A stretch of DNA of 64,000 nt from Diadema setosum (GCF_964275005.1 NC_092698.1:29181447-29245446); one strand, 5' to 3'. Counted from the stretch's first letter, positions 13,188-25,650 are shown. Numbers and translations: made by a program. The notes: generated by a model from the letters alone, not told the origin.

Positions 13188-16100
13188 GAGTGAGAGTGTG
13201 TGGTTCGTGAAGCTATTTATATGTGTGTGTGGGTGTTTGTGCCTGCTTGCACATTTATATGTTTTAGGTGAATGTATATTATGCGACGAAATGAAAAACA
13301 AAAACATAAAATGTGTATATGTGTAATACATGTACCGTAATTGCGTGAGAGCGGTATGGGTTCATGGAATAACATTTTGTACTCACGTGTATGTATACAT
13401 CATGATATTCACAAGAGTACGTAGGCCTACATCATACATGTAGTATTCATGAGTGGTGCTGGAACTTCTGAGTAAAGTAAAACCCCAAAGCAGTCCTATG
13501 TCGACTTTTACAGCGGGGAGCTAGAGAAGATAACAGGATATCCGCCGGCTGATAATCAGCATTCGTCGGAAATCCTGAATTCACCCCGAAACCCATGCAG
13601 TGACAACTCACAGTTTGTTTGTTTGTTTGTTTGTTCGTTTTTGATCACTTCCTCAGAAATACCAGAAGAAGGGCAAATTCATGATCGGTTGCTTCTCGGC
13701 AGCGTCGAATGTCACTGGGATCATCTCCGACACTCACGCCGTGGCGGCGCTGTTGCACAAATATGGCGCCCTCTCTTTCTGGGACTACGCTACTGCGGGT
13801 AAGAATATTATATACTCACACACAGAGAGACGCAGACACATATTTTTTTTTTCTCTGTTTTTTTCCCCTTGGTCTTCATTGATTTCGTTCAAATCATACA
13901 TGGAATAACTCATTCTGGGTATAACATGAAAATAGGCAATACAAATACGATTAAAAAAGAAAAAAAACCATCAATTTGCAATATAAATACTGAAATAGTC
14001 TCTCTTCGTTATCGACGATAACAGACATAGAAACACGCACACACACATACACCCACTTTTTTGATATCCTTTATTAGAATTTTGTTTGCTATTGTGTTAA
14101 CCATAAAGCTCATGCACGCAAACAAGAAACAAACGAACAAATGGAGATAGGAGAGAAATGAAAACGCGAACTTTGAAGTAATTAGAGCACGTTCAATGCA
14201 TATTATGATTCCAAGGATACTGAGTAGGATTGTATAGTTAACAGAATCTATTTTCCGTGAAGTACCATGAAAAGAGTGGAATAGGAAGAAAAACATGAGA
14301 GAATAAAGAAGTGACAAGGAAGAAAGTAAGAAAGAATGAAATTCGACGGAGAAGGGAGGAGGGTGACTAAAGGGGAAGGAAGTGGTAAAGAAAGTAGAAC
14401 AGAAAAGAAGAAACTATAGGCAAAAACATTTTAATGTTATGAAGCAACATTCATTGCCTAGATTCGTTTGATTTTGTATCAAAGTAAAGTGTTGAAGTTT
14501 CAATTTTTGATCCTCTTCAGGTCCGTATCTTAGAATCGACATGAATCCGGCTTCAGATGAGTGAGTATTTGCCTTCAACGCAGAGCAATTCTCTCATTAT
14601 TGATATAATTATTAGAAAAACCACAAACTTTGCTCCGTCAACACAAATTTATTGTAGGCGATATTGCTCCTGTATGAAGGATGTTCTCAAAATGAATTTT
14701 GGTAAATGAAATTAACAGAATGACAGTTAAAAATTCATGGATTGAAGCGTATCAAGAAGTTACACGCCTTTCAACTGTCGGTCTTCTCTCGAATGCTATG
14801 CCAGAATAATGTAATCTCCTGCAAGAATTTTCGCTCAAGAATCGCCTTTCCATGCCCTCAAGATACCAGGATTCCACATGCTAAAAAGGTTTGAGGTTAT
14901 TTGGAGATTCATTATTCGGCAAAGTTGGGCCAATTATGAGTTTCCACCTTTTACCCAACAACACTACATCAGTCTGGCACAAAACATTGTGTGCCTGTAT
15001 CAGGGATGCTCCCGATCAGATGTCGAAAGCTATTCTATCTATGTCACAACGCAGAAAGGGTTGATAGATGTTTATCAATAGATAGCGTGCCAAATTAAAA
15101 AAAAAAAATGCATTATCATAATTATTCTCCCTCAGTCCCAGTATAGATTACAGCAAGGACGCCGTATATCTGTCTCCTCACAAGTTTGTTGGTGGCGTGG
15201 GAACACCCGGTAAGTTGCGGCCATAGTTATCATCTTGATAGACTGCTGTAGAGACGTTTGAGGTCATGTTGTTGCATATGCTAACCGAGTTTTCGTCTTT
15301 TTTTTTTTCTTGCTCATGTTTCATGCAATGTGTTAATCATTTAGTATGTTCAAAACAACTTTATTCTATATCGTTCTTATGATTCCTTCCTCGCAAAGCA
15401 ATGCTTGATATCTGCGATGCATGTATTAGGATCATAATCATAAAATAGATATAATGCAGACTTCATGTTTATTACCGACGAGAACAAAAAGGAAGAAGTA
15501 GTTTTGCGCCTTGCTTGTTTTTAGACCATGTGACGTAGTATAAATTAATGAGACCGATGTACTTGGCTTTCAACGCAGGTATTTTGATTGCCAAGAAGAA
15601 GCTGTTTGTCAACGCTGTCCCCCACTCCGTAGGAGGTGGAACCGTCTTGTACGTAAGTATATTCTAGGCAAACATCTACGTGTACTAATGATGAGGGATG
15701 TTGAATGACCTAATTAATCATTGTTGATTTCCTGTAGCGTAATATAATAACTAAGCGGAGAACAAGCACATTTCCTGTGCTTTCTGGTTCCAAGAAATGT
15801 TATTGTACTCTGATTTCAAGTAGTTGTGTGTGGAAGGGCAAGGAGCATTGCAGAAGCGTAAACGTGCAAGTTATATACTGAACTCAAGATAATTCTTGTT
15901 ATTCTGTGGTGTATTATGTTCATGGGATTGTTGTTTTGTACAGTCATGGTTTGTAATAGCAATGTTCGAAAGTGGAAATTGTTGAAAATAAAAAGTCGCA
16001 GACCGTGGGAAAAAAGTTCTATCTTTTAGCAGTTATTCCTGTGATTTGTGTGCGTTATCGTACGAGATATGCAATTATATGACTTCAAGGCATCCGACAA

Positions 16101-17800
16101 TAGAGCATATTTTTTTTTTTTCCGATTGAAGGATAGAGAAACCCACCAAAAAATTGATATAAATAGATGTTGGTCATATCGGTGCGGTGGGAAGGGGGCA
16201 GGGGCACGTACCTGTGTTCATGGTTTCTTCGCTGTATCTCTTTGTTCTCCTTGCCTAACACGTCGCTCGATCTACCTTCATTTTTACCAGGTAACGAGGG
16301 AGACACACCACTATGTGGGGAACATCGAAGAGCGAGAGGAGGGTGGGACGCCCGCTATCGTCGAGTCTATCCGAGCCGGTCTCACCTTCCGACTCAAAGA
16401 GGTAGAGAAATAGAGTACTACATTGATGTATGAATAGAGATGTCTATACTTTGATGGTGATCATGCGTTAGGTGTTCGTCTTTCCCAAGGCTTGCTCATC
16501 TAAAACGCCCTCTTCAGGGCAATGGCCGCCCAGTCTCTTCAGTTTCCGACTTTATCCCGATCTTACATGCTCCAAGAGAGAAATTTTGAGAATGGCGTTT
16601 AAAATGCCTGCCACGATTTGTCTTCGATTGCGTTGAGTCATGATGGCAATTTGATTTATACGCCAGATGAACGAATGAAAAATAATGCCCGTGATATACT
16701 CTTACTCATAACTTGATTTTCACGTCCACTGTATTGCGTGTAATGTTTGTTACGCTGAATTCATCGAAGTGAAATGTTTCTTTTTATGTGTTTCGTTGCA
16801 GTCTATATCAACGGACTACATCGAAGCAAGAGAAGAGGAACTCACGAAGTAAGTCTCTTGCAAAGCAAAATGCAAACTATGAGAGAAAAAAACAAAACAA
16901 AACACAGACAAGTGCGAACAGTACTGAGCATGTTGTGCACATATATACACTCTTGTTAATGCACGTACATGCATGTATACAATGCCGGTGATTATATATT
17001 CATAGTGAAACATGTGCCCTCTGTAAAATATCACACTTTCGCTCTGAGAACTTTTATTTTCATTTCTATCGCTTCGTTTGGAGAGTCAATTTGTCACTGT
17101 CAACAAATTTTTTGAAACGGAATGGAAAAAAGTGAACTGACGCCTAATGGTCAAAGTTTACTTATGAGTTTACTATAATGCATTATATTAAGTTTGTAAG
17201 TATGGTAGATGAGTTGTAGTCATTCTAGCTTAACTGGGTTTTATAAACTGGATTCTGAGTGTGTTGTATTTGACTTATGAGACTCATAAACTGTTAGCCA
17301 AAAGTTTGATCAAGAGTCAGATTGCTTGTGAGGTACAACTGTACTCCCCCCCCCCCCCCACCCCCCTCCAACGAAACCTCCGCGAAATAGCACACGTCTC
17401 CCAATTTGTGACGATTTCCTTTCATCTCTTCCTCCATCTAACAAAATGAACAAATTAGGCTCGCGTTCGTCAAGTGGAAGAAGAACCTGAACCTCATCTT
17501 TCTGGGCAGTTCGCGGGCCAACCGCCTCCCCATCTTCTCATTCATGGTGGTCCATCCGAAGACCGGCAAGATGCTGCATCACAACTTCGTCGCAGTCCTC
17601 CTCAACGACCTCTACGGCATCCAGGCTAGGGGAGGATGCGCATGCGCGGGGCCGTACGCTCAGGTGAGGGCTCTTTTGTATCTGGATGGAGCTATTTCAT
17701 TTGAAGAGTTTATAAAAACAAACAAACAAACGAAAACCAACAATAAGATCACAAAGGCAAACCCAAAACAAAAACAACAACGACGACGACGACGACGACG

Positions 17801-17839
<39 letters not shown>

Positions 17840-18741
17840 GCAGCAGCAGCAGCAGCAGCAGCAAGAGTTAAAGTGGAATCGTATTAAAAAAAATAATGTT
17901 TACATCTGATGATATTGACGACTTTCGTTCAGGCAGATTTGATGATGACATAAGACTAATGGGATATATATAACTTTAAAAACATGCAATGACTGCGATG
18001 AATTTAATATATAGTAAAGCAAATGTTCAACTTTATATCCTGTATCTCTTGATATTATTGTTTCTGCGATGTGATGGCGAAAAAAGAAAATAATGGTAAT
18101 ATTGGTAAATGGAATACAAGTGTAGTTTCGTTAATACTGTTATACCTAACTTTAGTCCTTGCAGTTATGCAAATATTAATGACAGTTTTGTGACGGTGTT
18201 ATTAAAAAGAATATTGACGTGGAGAAGAAGGGTAAATGTGTGTGTATGGATGTGTGAAGGAGAGAGAGAGAGAGAGAGAGAGAGAGCAAAGTCATTAAAC
18301 CTTTCGGGGCGGCTGACTCATAACGTCGATGCTATTGCACATGATTGTTCTTCCTGTGGCGATGAAAGGTTTTAATTGAATGAATTCCATCCTCTACTGC
18401 TGGCAGGACCTTCTTGGGATCGACGAGGATCTTGCAGAGAGATTCGTCTTCTTCCTCAAGGATGAGAGGTAAGGAAAGAAGGCATGAGTAACGTGTCCCA
18501 GCCTTTGTGCTTTCTTGAAGGGGAATCACCCCAGATATGATAATGTGTGGCTTCATGGAATGCAAAGATAATAAGTAGAACACATCAGTTCAAAACGCAC
18601 AAATCTTGGAAGTTTTGGTTAAATCTATTATGTACCGTATTTGCGTGATAAAACAAAGACTACATCAGTTCATGAGGTCACAGTAGTGGAAAAATTCTTC
18701 ACATAAATGTCATTTTTCCGGCATAATGAAAGAGCACCTGA

Positions 18742-18774
<33 letters not shown>

Positions 18775-19889
18775 AAAAAAACAAGGGGAAAAAAAGGTAG
18801 CTGAAGTTATATTACCTGGAACAAAAGTCGGCAGGTAGTCGAGGAAGCGGTACATTTCATTAAAGAAAAATCAATCTTATGGAATTCTCCACCGTCTGTG
18901 ACCTATGAGAAGGAGAGAGATAAACCGATACAGCGGCTATATAGAAGTAACTAGAGCTATACGTTTACGGTTAATTGGTTAGCATATACGTGCATAGATT
19001 GACGGTTGGATCAATGAATTTTCATGAATGAAATTCTGTGGCGCTTTATTCAAAAAACTACTTGCATTGATTTTTTTTTTCATCCCCGTCAGTGACGAGC
19101 TGAAGAAGAAAAAGAATGGTACAAGTCATGCCGAGTACAAGAAGATAAAGAAAACCAAGGGTCCACTGGAAATCATGAAGTAAGTAAAATAATTTGTATT
19201 TGTCCGCCCTATATACATCTTTTCACCTCAATGCGCACTTATTAAGTGCGCATTGAGATGAAAAGATAGGGCGGATAAATCATGACAAAAAATTGTTATG
19301 TGTGTACCGTATAGATATCATGTGAAGATGGCACGTCGCTATCATACTTTATTTACGGTTTACATTACCGATATCACAATGTTATTGTTGCGCGTGTTTG
19401 ATATCCTATTAGATCTTGGCAAAGGCCCCATGACATTGTTTGCAGTATACATGCATTACATAAAATCTTGACAGAGACCCGTCTCGGGCGTCCGTCACAA
19501 CAAAATGGCCGCCATGTTTGCCATTTCGAGAGCTCTCAGGATTCATTGATCTCTTACAGAAATTAGTGTGTAGGTTGGAGAGCTACAGTTTGGGCCTGTG
19601 CTCCTGCGCCATCATGTCCGCGTTAAATGTCAAGTCAAAAGCTATGATGATACTATAAATAAAAGCTATAAATAAAGCCATCAAAGAAGATAGATGAATA
19701 CATGTCAGCAAAAACCACAGGTTTTGTATCCCATATTAGCTTGAATCTAATACACATTATTTAGACTGTTCGTAGCGATCTGTCAAATCGCGTATTTTAT
19801 ATGTGTCATATAGAATGAATGTTTATATGTGAGTAGATTTCTTTATGAATGAATAAATGAATAAATCAATCAGTCAATCAATCAATCTA

Positions 19890-19967
<78 letters not shown>

Positions 19968-22900
19968 GAGAGAGAGAGGGAGGGAGGGAGAGAGAGAGAG
20001 TGATATATATATATATATATATATATGCTGGTACTCGTCGCTCGAATTCTAAGAAATCTCGATGTTGTAGAGGCTATTTTTCAAGTCATCCTGTCCACCT
20101 TGTGTTCATGCAGACCTGGGTTTGTGAGATTGAACCTACCATTCTTCTTTTCCGATGCTGTCATTGACTACGTTCTCGAAGCCGTTGACGCAGTTGGCCG
20201 GAATGGCTGGAAAATGCTTTCACAAGTAAGGCTTACTTCATCGTATTGTCTTTGGTAAAACTTGTGACAGATAACCACGATTTTTTTTTTTATATATGTG
20301 TATTCAAAAATATCACTTGGTATTTTTCTTCAAAGTAGTGTCTGCGACTTTTATGGGTATTATAATTGTACTTTGTGTGCAGTATCATCCGTCTATGCCA
20401 TAATGGAAGACGGACATATTTTTCCTTTTGCCCGAAGCCGTTGACGTTGGTGACATACCGAATGGCAGTTTCTAGGCGATTAGTGTTATAAGTTAATCTG
20501 TTATAATAGATAAAGGAAAAACGCATACAGTGTACTGTTTAACTTCAAGGACCACCCAAAGCTGTGCACATCTTCCCCCACCAAGTCCCTTTTAACACTG
20601 CACGTATCGTCTTGTGCATGTATACAACTGAATGCCAATAACTCGTAACATAACTAATTGACATTTTCGTGACACGTTTTACATTTTACCATGTTGCATT
20701 TGTCCTTTTTTTTTTTAAATAGATCATTAACGGTTAGTAAAATCCAATTTTGAAAATGTTTGGGTGCAACGACAAATACCAAATACCAGATACCACTTAA
20801 AAACGAAATGAGTATGACGTCATAATGAGACAAACAGAGCATGAACAAGTGATATCGTTTATTGAATCATCTCTCAGTACAAGGTGGACCCACACACATC
20901 GGAATGGCAGTACGTTGGGACGGTCAAAGATGACACTGTCCCGGAGAAAGCCTCGGCGGAGGACAGTCTCCTCAAAGCCACCTTCATCCAGGGCAAGTTT
21001 AACGCCCCGCCCAGCCCCTACATCGGTGCCATGAACAGGGCGGCATCGGAAAGACCGGACGGAGAGAATTGGAGGGTGAGCGAGGAAGAATCTGTGGTTT
21101 GCGTTATCTCCATTTACTTCATCTCTTCATGCATCTTCTTCCCTATACCTTCAGTCTATCAACAACCCCCCCCCCCCCCCCTCTCTCTCTCGATTTTTTT
21201 TTAATTGTAGCCCAACAGCAGTTCCCCACGGGGCAAAACATAACAATTATAATTATGAAGAAGTAAACAATCGCTAGTTCTTGCATTTGCTATGTGTTTC
21301 AACACGGCAAAACTAGTCTTGTTCAAGCCACGTGACTGCATTTAGCAAAACCGTGCAGAAAATGACCATTAATATACTTCAAACAATTACGATTAATGAT
21401 GGTAAAAACCCAGACCTTGTAATAAAGAACTGACCAACATTGTAAGCATAAAGAGCAAGCAATTATATGAAATGCCACGCTGTCCAGATTTTACAGAACA
21501 CAGCCCAAACCTGCCTTCACTACCGATATGAGAAATTTTTACATGTTTAAAGGTAAATACCCTCAACGACCTTCACAAAGTCTTGAGGGTCACTTACGAA
21601 CCCTCCCCGAAGATAACTTGCACACAGAAGCTCTTTTCCTGCCATCTCGGCTGCTGCACTGTGTGTTGTTCTTCAGCCGATGTAACTACAGAATATATCT
21701 CATCGACGTAGAGGGCGGACTGAATGGTTTCCTAACCTGATGACTTTTATTTTCATTCTTCCCTTTTCGCATGCAGCAATATCTATCGGAAGGTGAGCGA
21801 CTAATGAAGGAGGCTGGACAACAGTTCCAGGTAACAGACTCTTTTCATAATATATTCATAAATTTCATAAACATACATATTCATATATTTCATATATAAA
21901 ACATTTATATATTCATATATTTCATATATCAAACATTGTATTCATTTATTTCATGTGCATTTCTGTAACAAATGCAACTCTCATGACAGCTTAGTGTCTT
22001 GCCAGAACTACCGATTACGGGCCCGAATTGCACAGCGACAGATAATATGAGCAAATTAATCATGATTAAAGGAACATTCCAGACGATTTTCATAATTTCA
22101 CATCATGAAGTACATAAATCGACACTCTATGTATAGACTGGTGAAATTTATAGTGGTTCTTGAGGTGAGAAACAATATTTTGAAAAACCTTAAACAAATT
22201 ACATTGAACAAGGATGATGACATAGAGGTTCACATATTTCAGAAATGTAGCAGTGTAATTCCATTACAATACCGCTTGCTTGTGAGTTCACCTGTGTTTA
22301 ATCTATGCATGCCTTCTTTTGTTCTGCTTCCTTGAGCCCCAACCCATGCATTCTTATGGTGACTCTGCCATGTCATCATCCATTTTCATTGCAATTTGTT
22401 ATAAATTTTGAAAACATTCTTATTCTTCATCCCAACTATCACAAATTCTGAAACTCTGTCCTCAGTATATCTAATTTACAGTTGTTCGAATATAAAAATC
22501 TGAAAATCATCAGGAGGTCTCCTTTAATTTGCACAGGGAAGTGCAAGCGATCGTGACACATTGAGCTTATACTCGATGAGCTACTCTTTACCCTCCTGTT
22601 ACAAAAATGTTTTCAGTACAGGTGGCGGGTATATACGTGATTTCATTGGGGCACCAATTGGGCGCCTGAGGAATGGTTATTTTTACTGCTACCCTCTTTG
22701 ATTACTCTTTAAAAGAATTACATTATGTATCAAGTACAACGTATGTCCCTTGGGAAATATCCGCCTCACTTAACCTTGTTCATTTTTATGTATGCACAAG
22801 GACTCCGTATGGTACGATGTATATTAAAATTTTCAAGGCGACATGTCAGTTTTGATCCATACACACATACAAAGTACAATGTTGAGGGCGTTAAGCAATT

Positions 22901-23341
22901 ACATGTACTCACAGAGAGGATAATTTATGCCAAAAAAAAAAGATAATGAACTTCATTTCATTCGTTGTTTATTATTACAAATCCACCATTATCTCGCATG
23001 TTCCCCAGTTTCCCAAGGAAATCTTGGGGGATCCCGTCGGCGAATGTATTGGAGACGAAAACTTGATTTGGTTCATGAGGCCCTTCGAAGCAGCCTACCA
23101 TATACGGTACCCAGAGGCAGACCCGTCCGATCTCATCATGGGCACCAACGACACCGATGGGGCATCCGGGGCGGCGGGAAATGGCTCCGCCAGCGCCGAT
23201 CCCAGAGCCAACCTGAGGAGGGCGCCCTTTAAGCCCAAACGTTACACCAAACGAAGTATGTCACGGCGGTTCTCGCTGAAGAACAGAGGCCGCAAGTCAG
23301 GGAATGGGCAGAGGTCTAACGGGTTGTGCTCTATTATGTAA
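7232..23341 (+). CDS. Copy A: class V aminotransferase-fold PLP enzyme (cysteine desulfurase-like) with C-terminal CaaX box; first coding exon not seen
   Basis: Eighteen exons (numbered 2-19 to match copy B): 7232-7262, 11138-11254, 11884-12013, 12414-12479, 12925-12990, 13657-13798, 14521-14560, 15136-15209, 15579-15652, 16291-16401, 16802-16848, 17459-17663, 18407-18468, 19093-19179, 20114-20225, 20878-21075, 21777-21830, 23009-23341. All introns are GT-AG and the phases join into 649 visible residues plus TAA. Motifs by visible residue: CDYTASGR 4-11; [10 protein letters not shown] 68-77 (PLP phosphate loop); EHHSN 101-105; SAASNVTG 151-158; Asp180 in FWDYATAG (expected to contact the PLP ring nitrogen); Lys214 in SPHKFVGG (expected PLP Schiff base); [12 protein letters not shown] 357-368, where Cys362 aligns with the catalytic cysteine of SufS-type desulfurases (RTGHHCAMP). 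The segment at about 419-470 resembles the C-terminal part of a bacterial class V family. The protein ends in a basic tail and CSIM. Expected role is PLP chemistry on a sulfur or amino-acid substrate; the actual substrate is unknown. Nothing broken was seen. Confidence 0.9.
7263..11137. other. Intron 2 of copy A
   Basis: This 3.9-kb intron contains the SINE-like copy at 8280-8428, a (GT)n tract at 10140-10180 and poly-T/poly-G runs at 10218-10255. Open frames at 9083-9331 and 10600-10977 have no recognisable motifs and no splice-site support. Confidence 0.6.
8280..8428 (-). mobile_element. SINE-like copy with tRNA-type promoter in intron 2 of copy A
   Basis: On the minus strand it reads CGGCTCAATAGATAAG (A box) and GGGTTCTAGTC (B box) about 30 nt later. 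The body continues past 8340 without tRNA folding, so it is a SINE remnant and not a tRNA gene. Confidence 0.45.
11884..12013 (+). CDS. Copy A exon 4: PLP-phosphate loop ([10 protein letters not shown])
   Basis: The exon encodes [20 protein letters not shown] onwards, the loop that binds the PLP phosphate in class V enzymes. It differs from copy B exon 4 (50096-50225) at only 2 of 130 positions, both synonymous (TTT/TTC and GCT/GCG). The introns immediately on either side show no comparable match. Confidence 0.92.
12030..12234. repeat. Tetranucleotide array (CCAA/CCGA)n in intron 4 of copy A
   Basis: Alternating blocks of (CCAA)n and (CCGA)n follow (CAAA)n and (CAA)n tracts. Because three of four phases lack stops, it produces spurious 140-residue frames on both strands. 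Confidence 0.85.
12654..12839. mobile_element. Pogo/Tigger-like MITE with TA duplication, in intron 5 of copy A
   Basis: The ends are CAGTGGACTCCCGTTATAAC and GTTTTAACGGGAGTGCACTG, imperfect inverted repeats starting CAGTG, with TA immediately outside both ends (12652-12653, 12840-12841). At 186 bp it has no coding capacity. This terminus pattern is typical of pogo-group Tc1/mariner derivatives. Confidence 0.75.
15136..15209 (+). CDS. Copy A exon 9: PLP-lysine exon ([13 protein letters not shown])
   Basis: It encodes [19 protein letters not shown]. The lysine after SPH occupies the Schiff-base position of class V aminotransferases (the SxHKxxGPxGxG-type signature of desulfurases). The copy B equivalent is 57926-57999, where the motif is the same but many synonymous sites differ. 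Confidence 0.9.
17459..17663 (+). CDS. Copy A exon 13: cysteine-loop exon ([12 protein letters not shown])
   Basis: This is the longest internal exon. It encodes the sheet and loop carrying [20 protein letters not shown] and [12 protein letters not shown]. The last 105 nt differ from copy B (60708-60912) at only 3 positions, whereas the first 100 nt differ at many. The loop places a CxC pair where SufS-type enzymes have HxC; the second cysteine aligns with the persulfide cysteine. Confidence 0.9.
17714..17866. repeat. Compound microsatellite (CAAA)n-(CGA)n-(CAA)n-(CAG)n in intron 13 of copy A
   Basis: It begins after the exon 13 donor at 17664, so the poly-glutamine it would encode by read-through is not part of the protein. 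Confidence 0.85.
19201..19279. repeat. Near-perfect palindrome in intron 15 of copy A
   Basis: ttttcacctcaatgcgcact and agtgcgcattgagatgaaaa meet almost without a loop at about 19240. The outer arms (gtccgccctat and atagggcggat) also pair; the left arm carries a 5-nt insertion (atata). Confidence 0.8.
19892..20028. repeat. (TA)n-(GA)n-(TA)n microsatellite, intron 15 of copy A
   Basis: TA repeats flank a purine (GA)n core of about 80 nt. The tract ends about 85 bp before the acceptor of exon 16. Confidence 0.85.
22070..22523. mobile_element. MITE flanked by TTAA in intron 18 of copy A
   Basis: The left end AGGAACATTCCAGACGATTT and the reverse complement of the right end, AGGAGACCTCCTGATGATTT, are related inverted repeats. 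TTAA lies directly outside (22066-22069, 22524-22527). No transposase frame is present. Confidence 0.6.
23009..23341 (+). CDS. Copy A exon 19: last exon with basic tail and CaaX box CSIM
   Basis: The exon starts [20 protein letters not shown], then has a Gly/Ala/Ser-rich linker ([17 protein letters not shown]) and a strongly basic stretch ([20 protein letters not shown]) and ends NGLCSIM-stop. CSIM is the same CaaX tetrapeptide as in vertebrate prelamin A, and Met in the last position favours farnesyltransferase. RRFS within the basic tail fits a basophilic kinase (PKA-type RRxS) site. Membrane anchoring is inferred. Confidence 0.88.
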   Translation, partial: FPKEILGDPVGECIGDENLIWFMRPFEAAYHIRYPEADPSDLIMGTNDTDGASGAAGNGSASADPRANLRRAPFKPKRYTKRSMSRRFSLKNRGRKSGNGQRSNGLCSIM

Positions 23342-25650
23342 CGTGACCACGCCTTCTTGTTGATTATGTTTGTGTGTGTGTGTGTGTGTGTGTCTGCCAG
23401 AGTGATATCAATTCTGTTCTGTACTAATGCAGAGATGTACTATGACATTGTGTATGAAAGACGATCCATGGAGTTCACTATTCAGGTAAATTGACCGGAG
23501 GAATATATAGCGCAAGTATTTAGTACAATCATCTGTCAAAGACAAGCTGCTGAGTTTCAAGTGAATTTGTACTCGCAAATCTCATTGCATCGCTTTGGTT
23601 TCAGGGTACTAGCTGAGAGGTGGTCCAAAGCAGTGTTCATTGTGGTTTTAAACTCACGGCGACAGGGATTGCTTTTTTTTTTTTTTTTTGTAGCTGTGTC
23701 TGCGATCGTTCTCACCCATATCGACAAAATTCATATCGATATAACTTGTATCTTTGTAAATCTGACTTCTGCTTAACATTCCAAGAATCTTGCGCCCTCC
23801 ACTGTTGTGTATGGAGACTTCTCTCTTTTTTTTTAATGTATTTTGTATCATTTTATTTCAGCTGAAAGAGGTACTTAAGTTTTTATTGAATACTTATTAT
23901 CTTCGACTGGTAGTCGATGTGAAAAGCCACTGAAAAGCCAATGAATGCATTATGCTAGTGTTCATCAGAAAAAAAAAAGAAGAAGAAGAAAACGAATATG
24001 AAATGCTGAAGAAGCGAATTCGTTCATCAGATAAAGAAAATATCAAATATTCACATCGTGACGCAGGATTCACACATCAGCTAGTTAAGCGTTTGATATT
24101 GTAGATTTCGATGTTGAATGAGATAAAGGCTGAGAGTTAATACTACATTCATATACATTTATTTTATATTTGTGAGAAGTGGAATTTCAGGATCTAATTG
24201 ATGGAAGGCATGGAGTTAGCTGGCTGGTGGAATGCTAGCATGTTAGTACTTACTTCATGGTTGACTGTAAATAAGAATTATTGCTATACGTCCCGTATTC
24301 AAGGAATTACTGAAATGAATCATAATGTGCCTAAATTTTCATCACCGTGTTCTTGCGAAATCTGTAATATTCATATAAATACCTAACTACGCCAATTTAC
24401 ATCTATATGATTACATATATGTTTGTTGTATATCGCAAGGTGCATATCTTGCCGTAACGAAAACACGTTACTTCTGAAGCAGCTATGTATCACTTTAAGA
24501 CTTCTGACCCTTAGATACCAAATGTCGTGTATTTCATCTTGCGCTGGTGATGGGCAAATAGAGAAAATATTATTTTGAACTGTCGAGATAATTTAAACGT
24601 GAAATGCAATTTGTTTGTTATCTTATCCAACGCATGTAGTATTAGCAGATTTTGTTTGTTATTGTGAAATAACCCAAAACAGGATTTTTTTTTCTTTTCC
24701 TGCGAGCTATGTTTGCAAAATACACAGGTTCACTTGAGTATAATAGCGTGTACTTGGTTGTGTTTGTACTATTAATCATTTCTATCACATCATTTATGAT
24801 ACGTTTACATCAACTAGATATTCAAATGTGTTATCAAGTACCAAACATTCGTAATGTACTGTATTTTGTCAGTACAGTGTAATGCATTTAGATATTGGAA
24901 GGTAAATGTTCATGTGCATGATATGGAACATGTTTGAATGGGCGAAGAAGTCCTTTGTCAGAGATTCTTTGGATTCATAATTGATCAAGTTAATCAAAGT
25001 CTTTTTATATTAAAGATTATCTTGACTTCTCTCCACTCATTGCCAACATATCTTACATTATGTTTTAAAAAAATGGAAAATTGAGTCAGTCTGGCAAAGA
25101 GAAACTGATGCTCGGTGGAATTGTAAACGAAATGAAGTTCTTAAAAGAACCAGCCTTTCTTATTCTCATATTCGTTGTAATTGTCGATGCTTTCATATTG
25201 GGGAGAAGGAGAGAGAGAGAGAGAGAGAGGGAGGGAGAGAGAGAGAGGGGGGGGGGGAGAGAGCGTGTGTTACGGTATTTTCGGAAAGAAAAGTATACAG
25301 AAGTATAATACGGAAGTTACGTAAAGAACATCAAAAGTACCAAAGGTATGATGCCATGTCGCAGTCTTTTGTTAAAGCTTGTTTTGGTTTTGGAATCACG
25401 GTTAGCATCGGGCCGGGTGCGTTTGTATAGAACCGGTTTCCACAGCTATGAATAGCTATGATTAGATTCTTTCCTCATTTACTATTGCCTAATTTGTATG
25501 TATTTGTACCTATGTGCTGTTACCCTGCTGTTTGTATATATTCATCATATATTTAATGTATAATAAGGTGACAGTTATTCATTATTATGTGAGCAAAATG
25601 CTTGTGAATACGCTTGCTATAAAATAAAAATATCCAAAGTGATCATGAAG
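23342..25650 (+). other. Probable 3' UTR of copy A
   Basis: AT-rich sequence with no coding content follows the stop codon. It holds a (GT)n run at 23369-23393, a (GA)n run near 25206-25262 and no splice-like exon. The first convincing poly(A) signal is at 25623. The transcript end is inferred, and a shorter 3' UTR is possible. Confidence 0.4.
25623..25628 (+). promoter_or_regulatory. Candidate poly(A) signal AATAAA for copy A
   Basis: AATAAA lies in ctataaaataaaaatatcc and is followed within about 35 nt by a T/G-rich stretch (tgcttgtagtaactttgtct), as expected for a cleavage site. Confidence 0.4.

Noticed and set aside
17664-17909. Poly-glutamine extension of copy A exon 13
   Set aside because: A good donor (gtgagg) ends the exon at 17663 and copy B has the same boundary, so the CAA/CAG tract is intronic.
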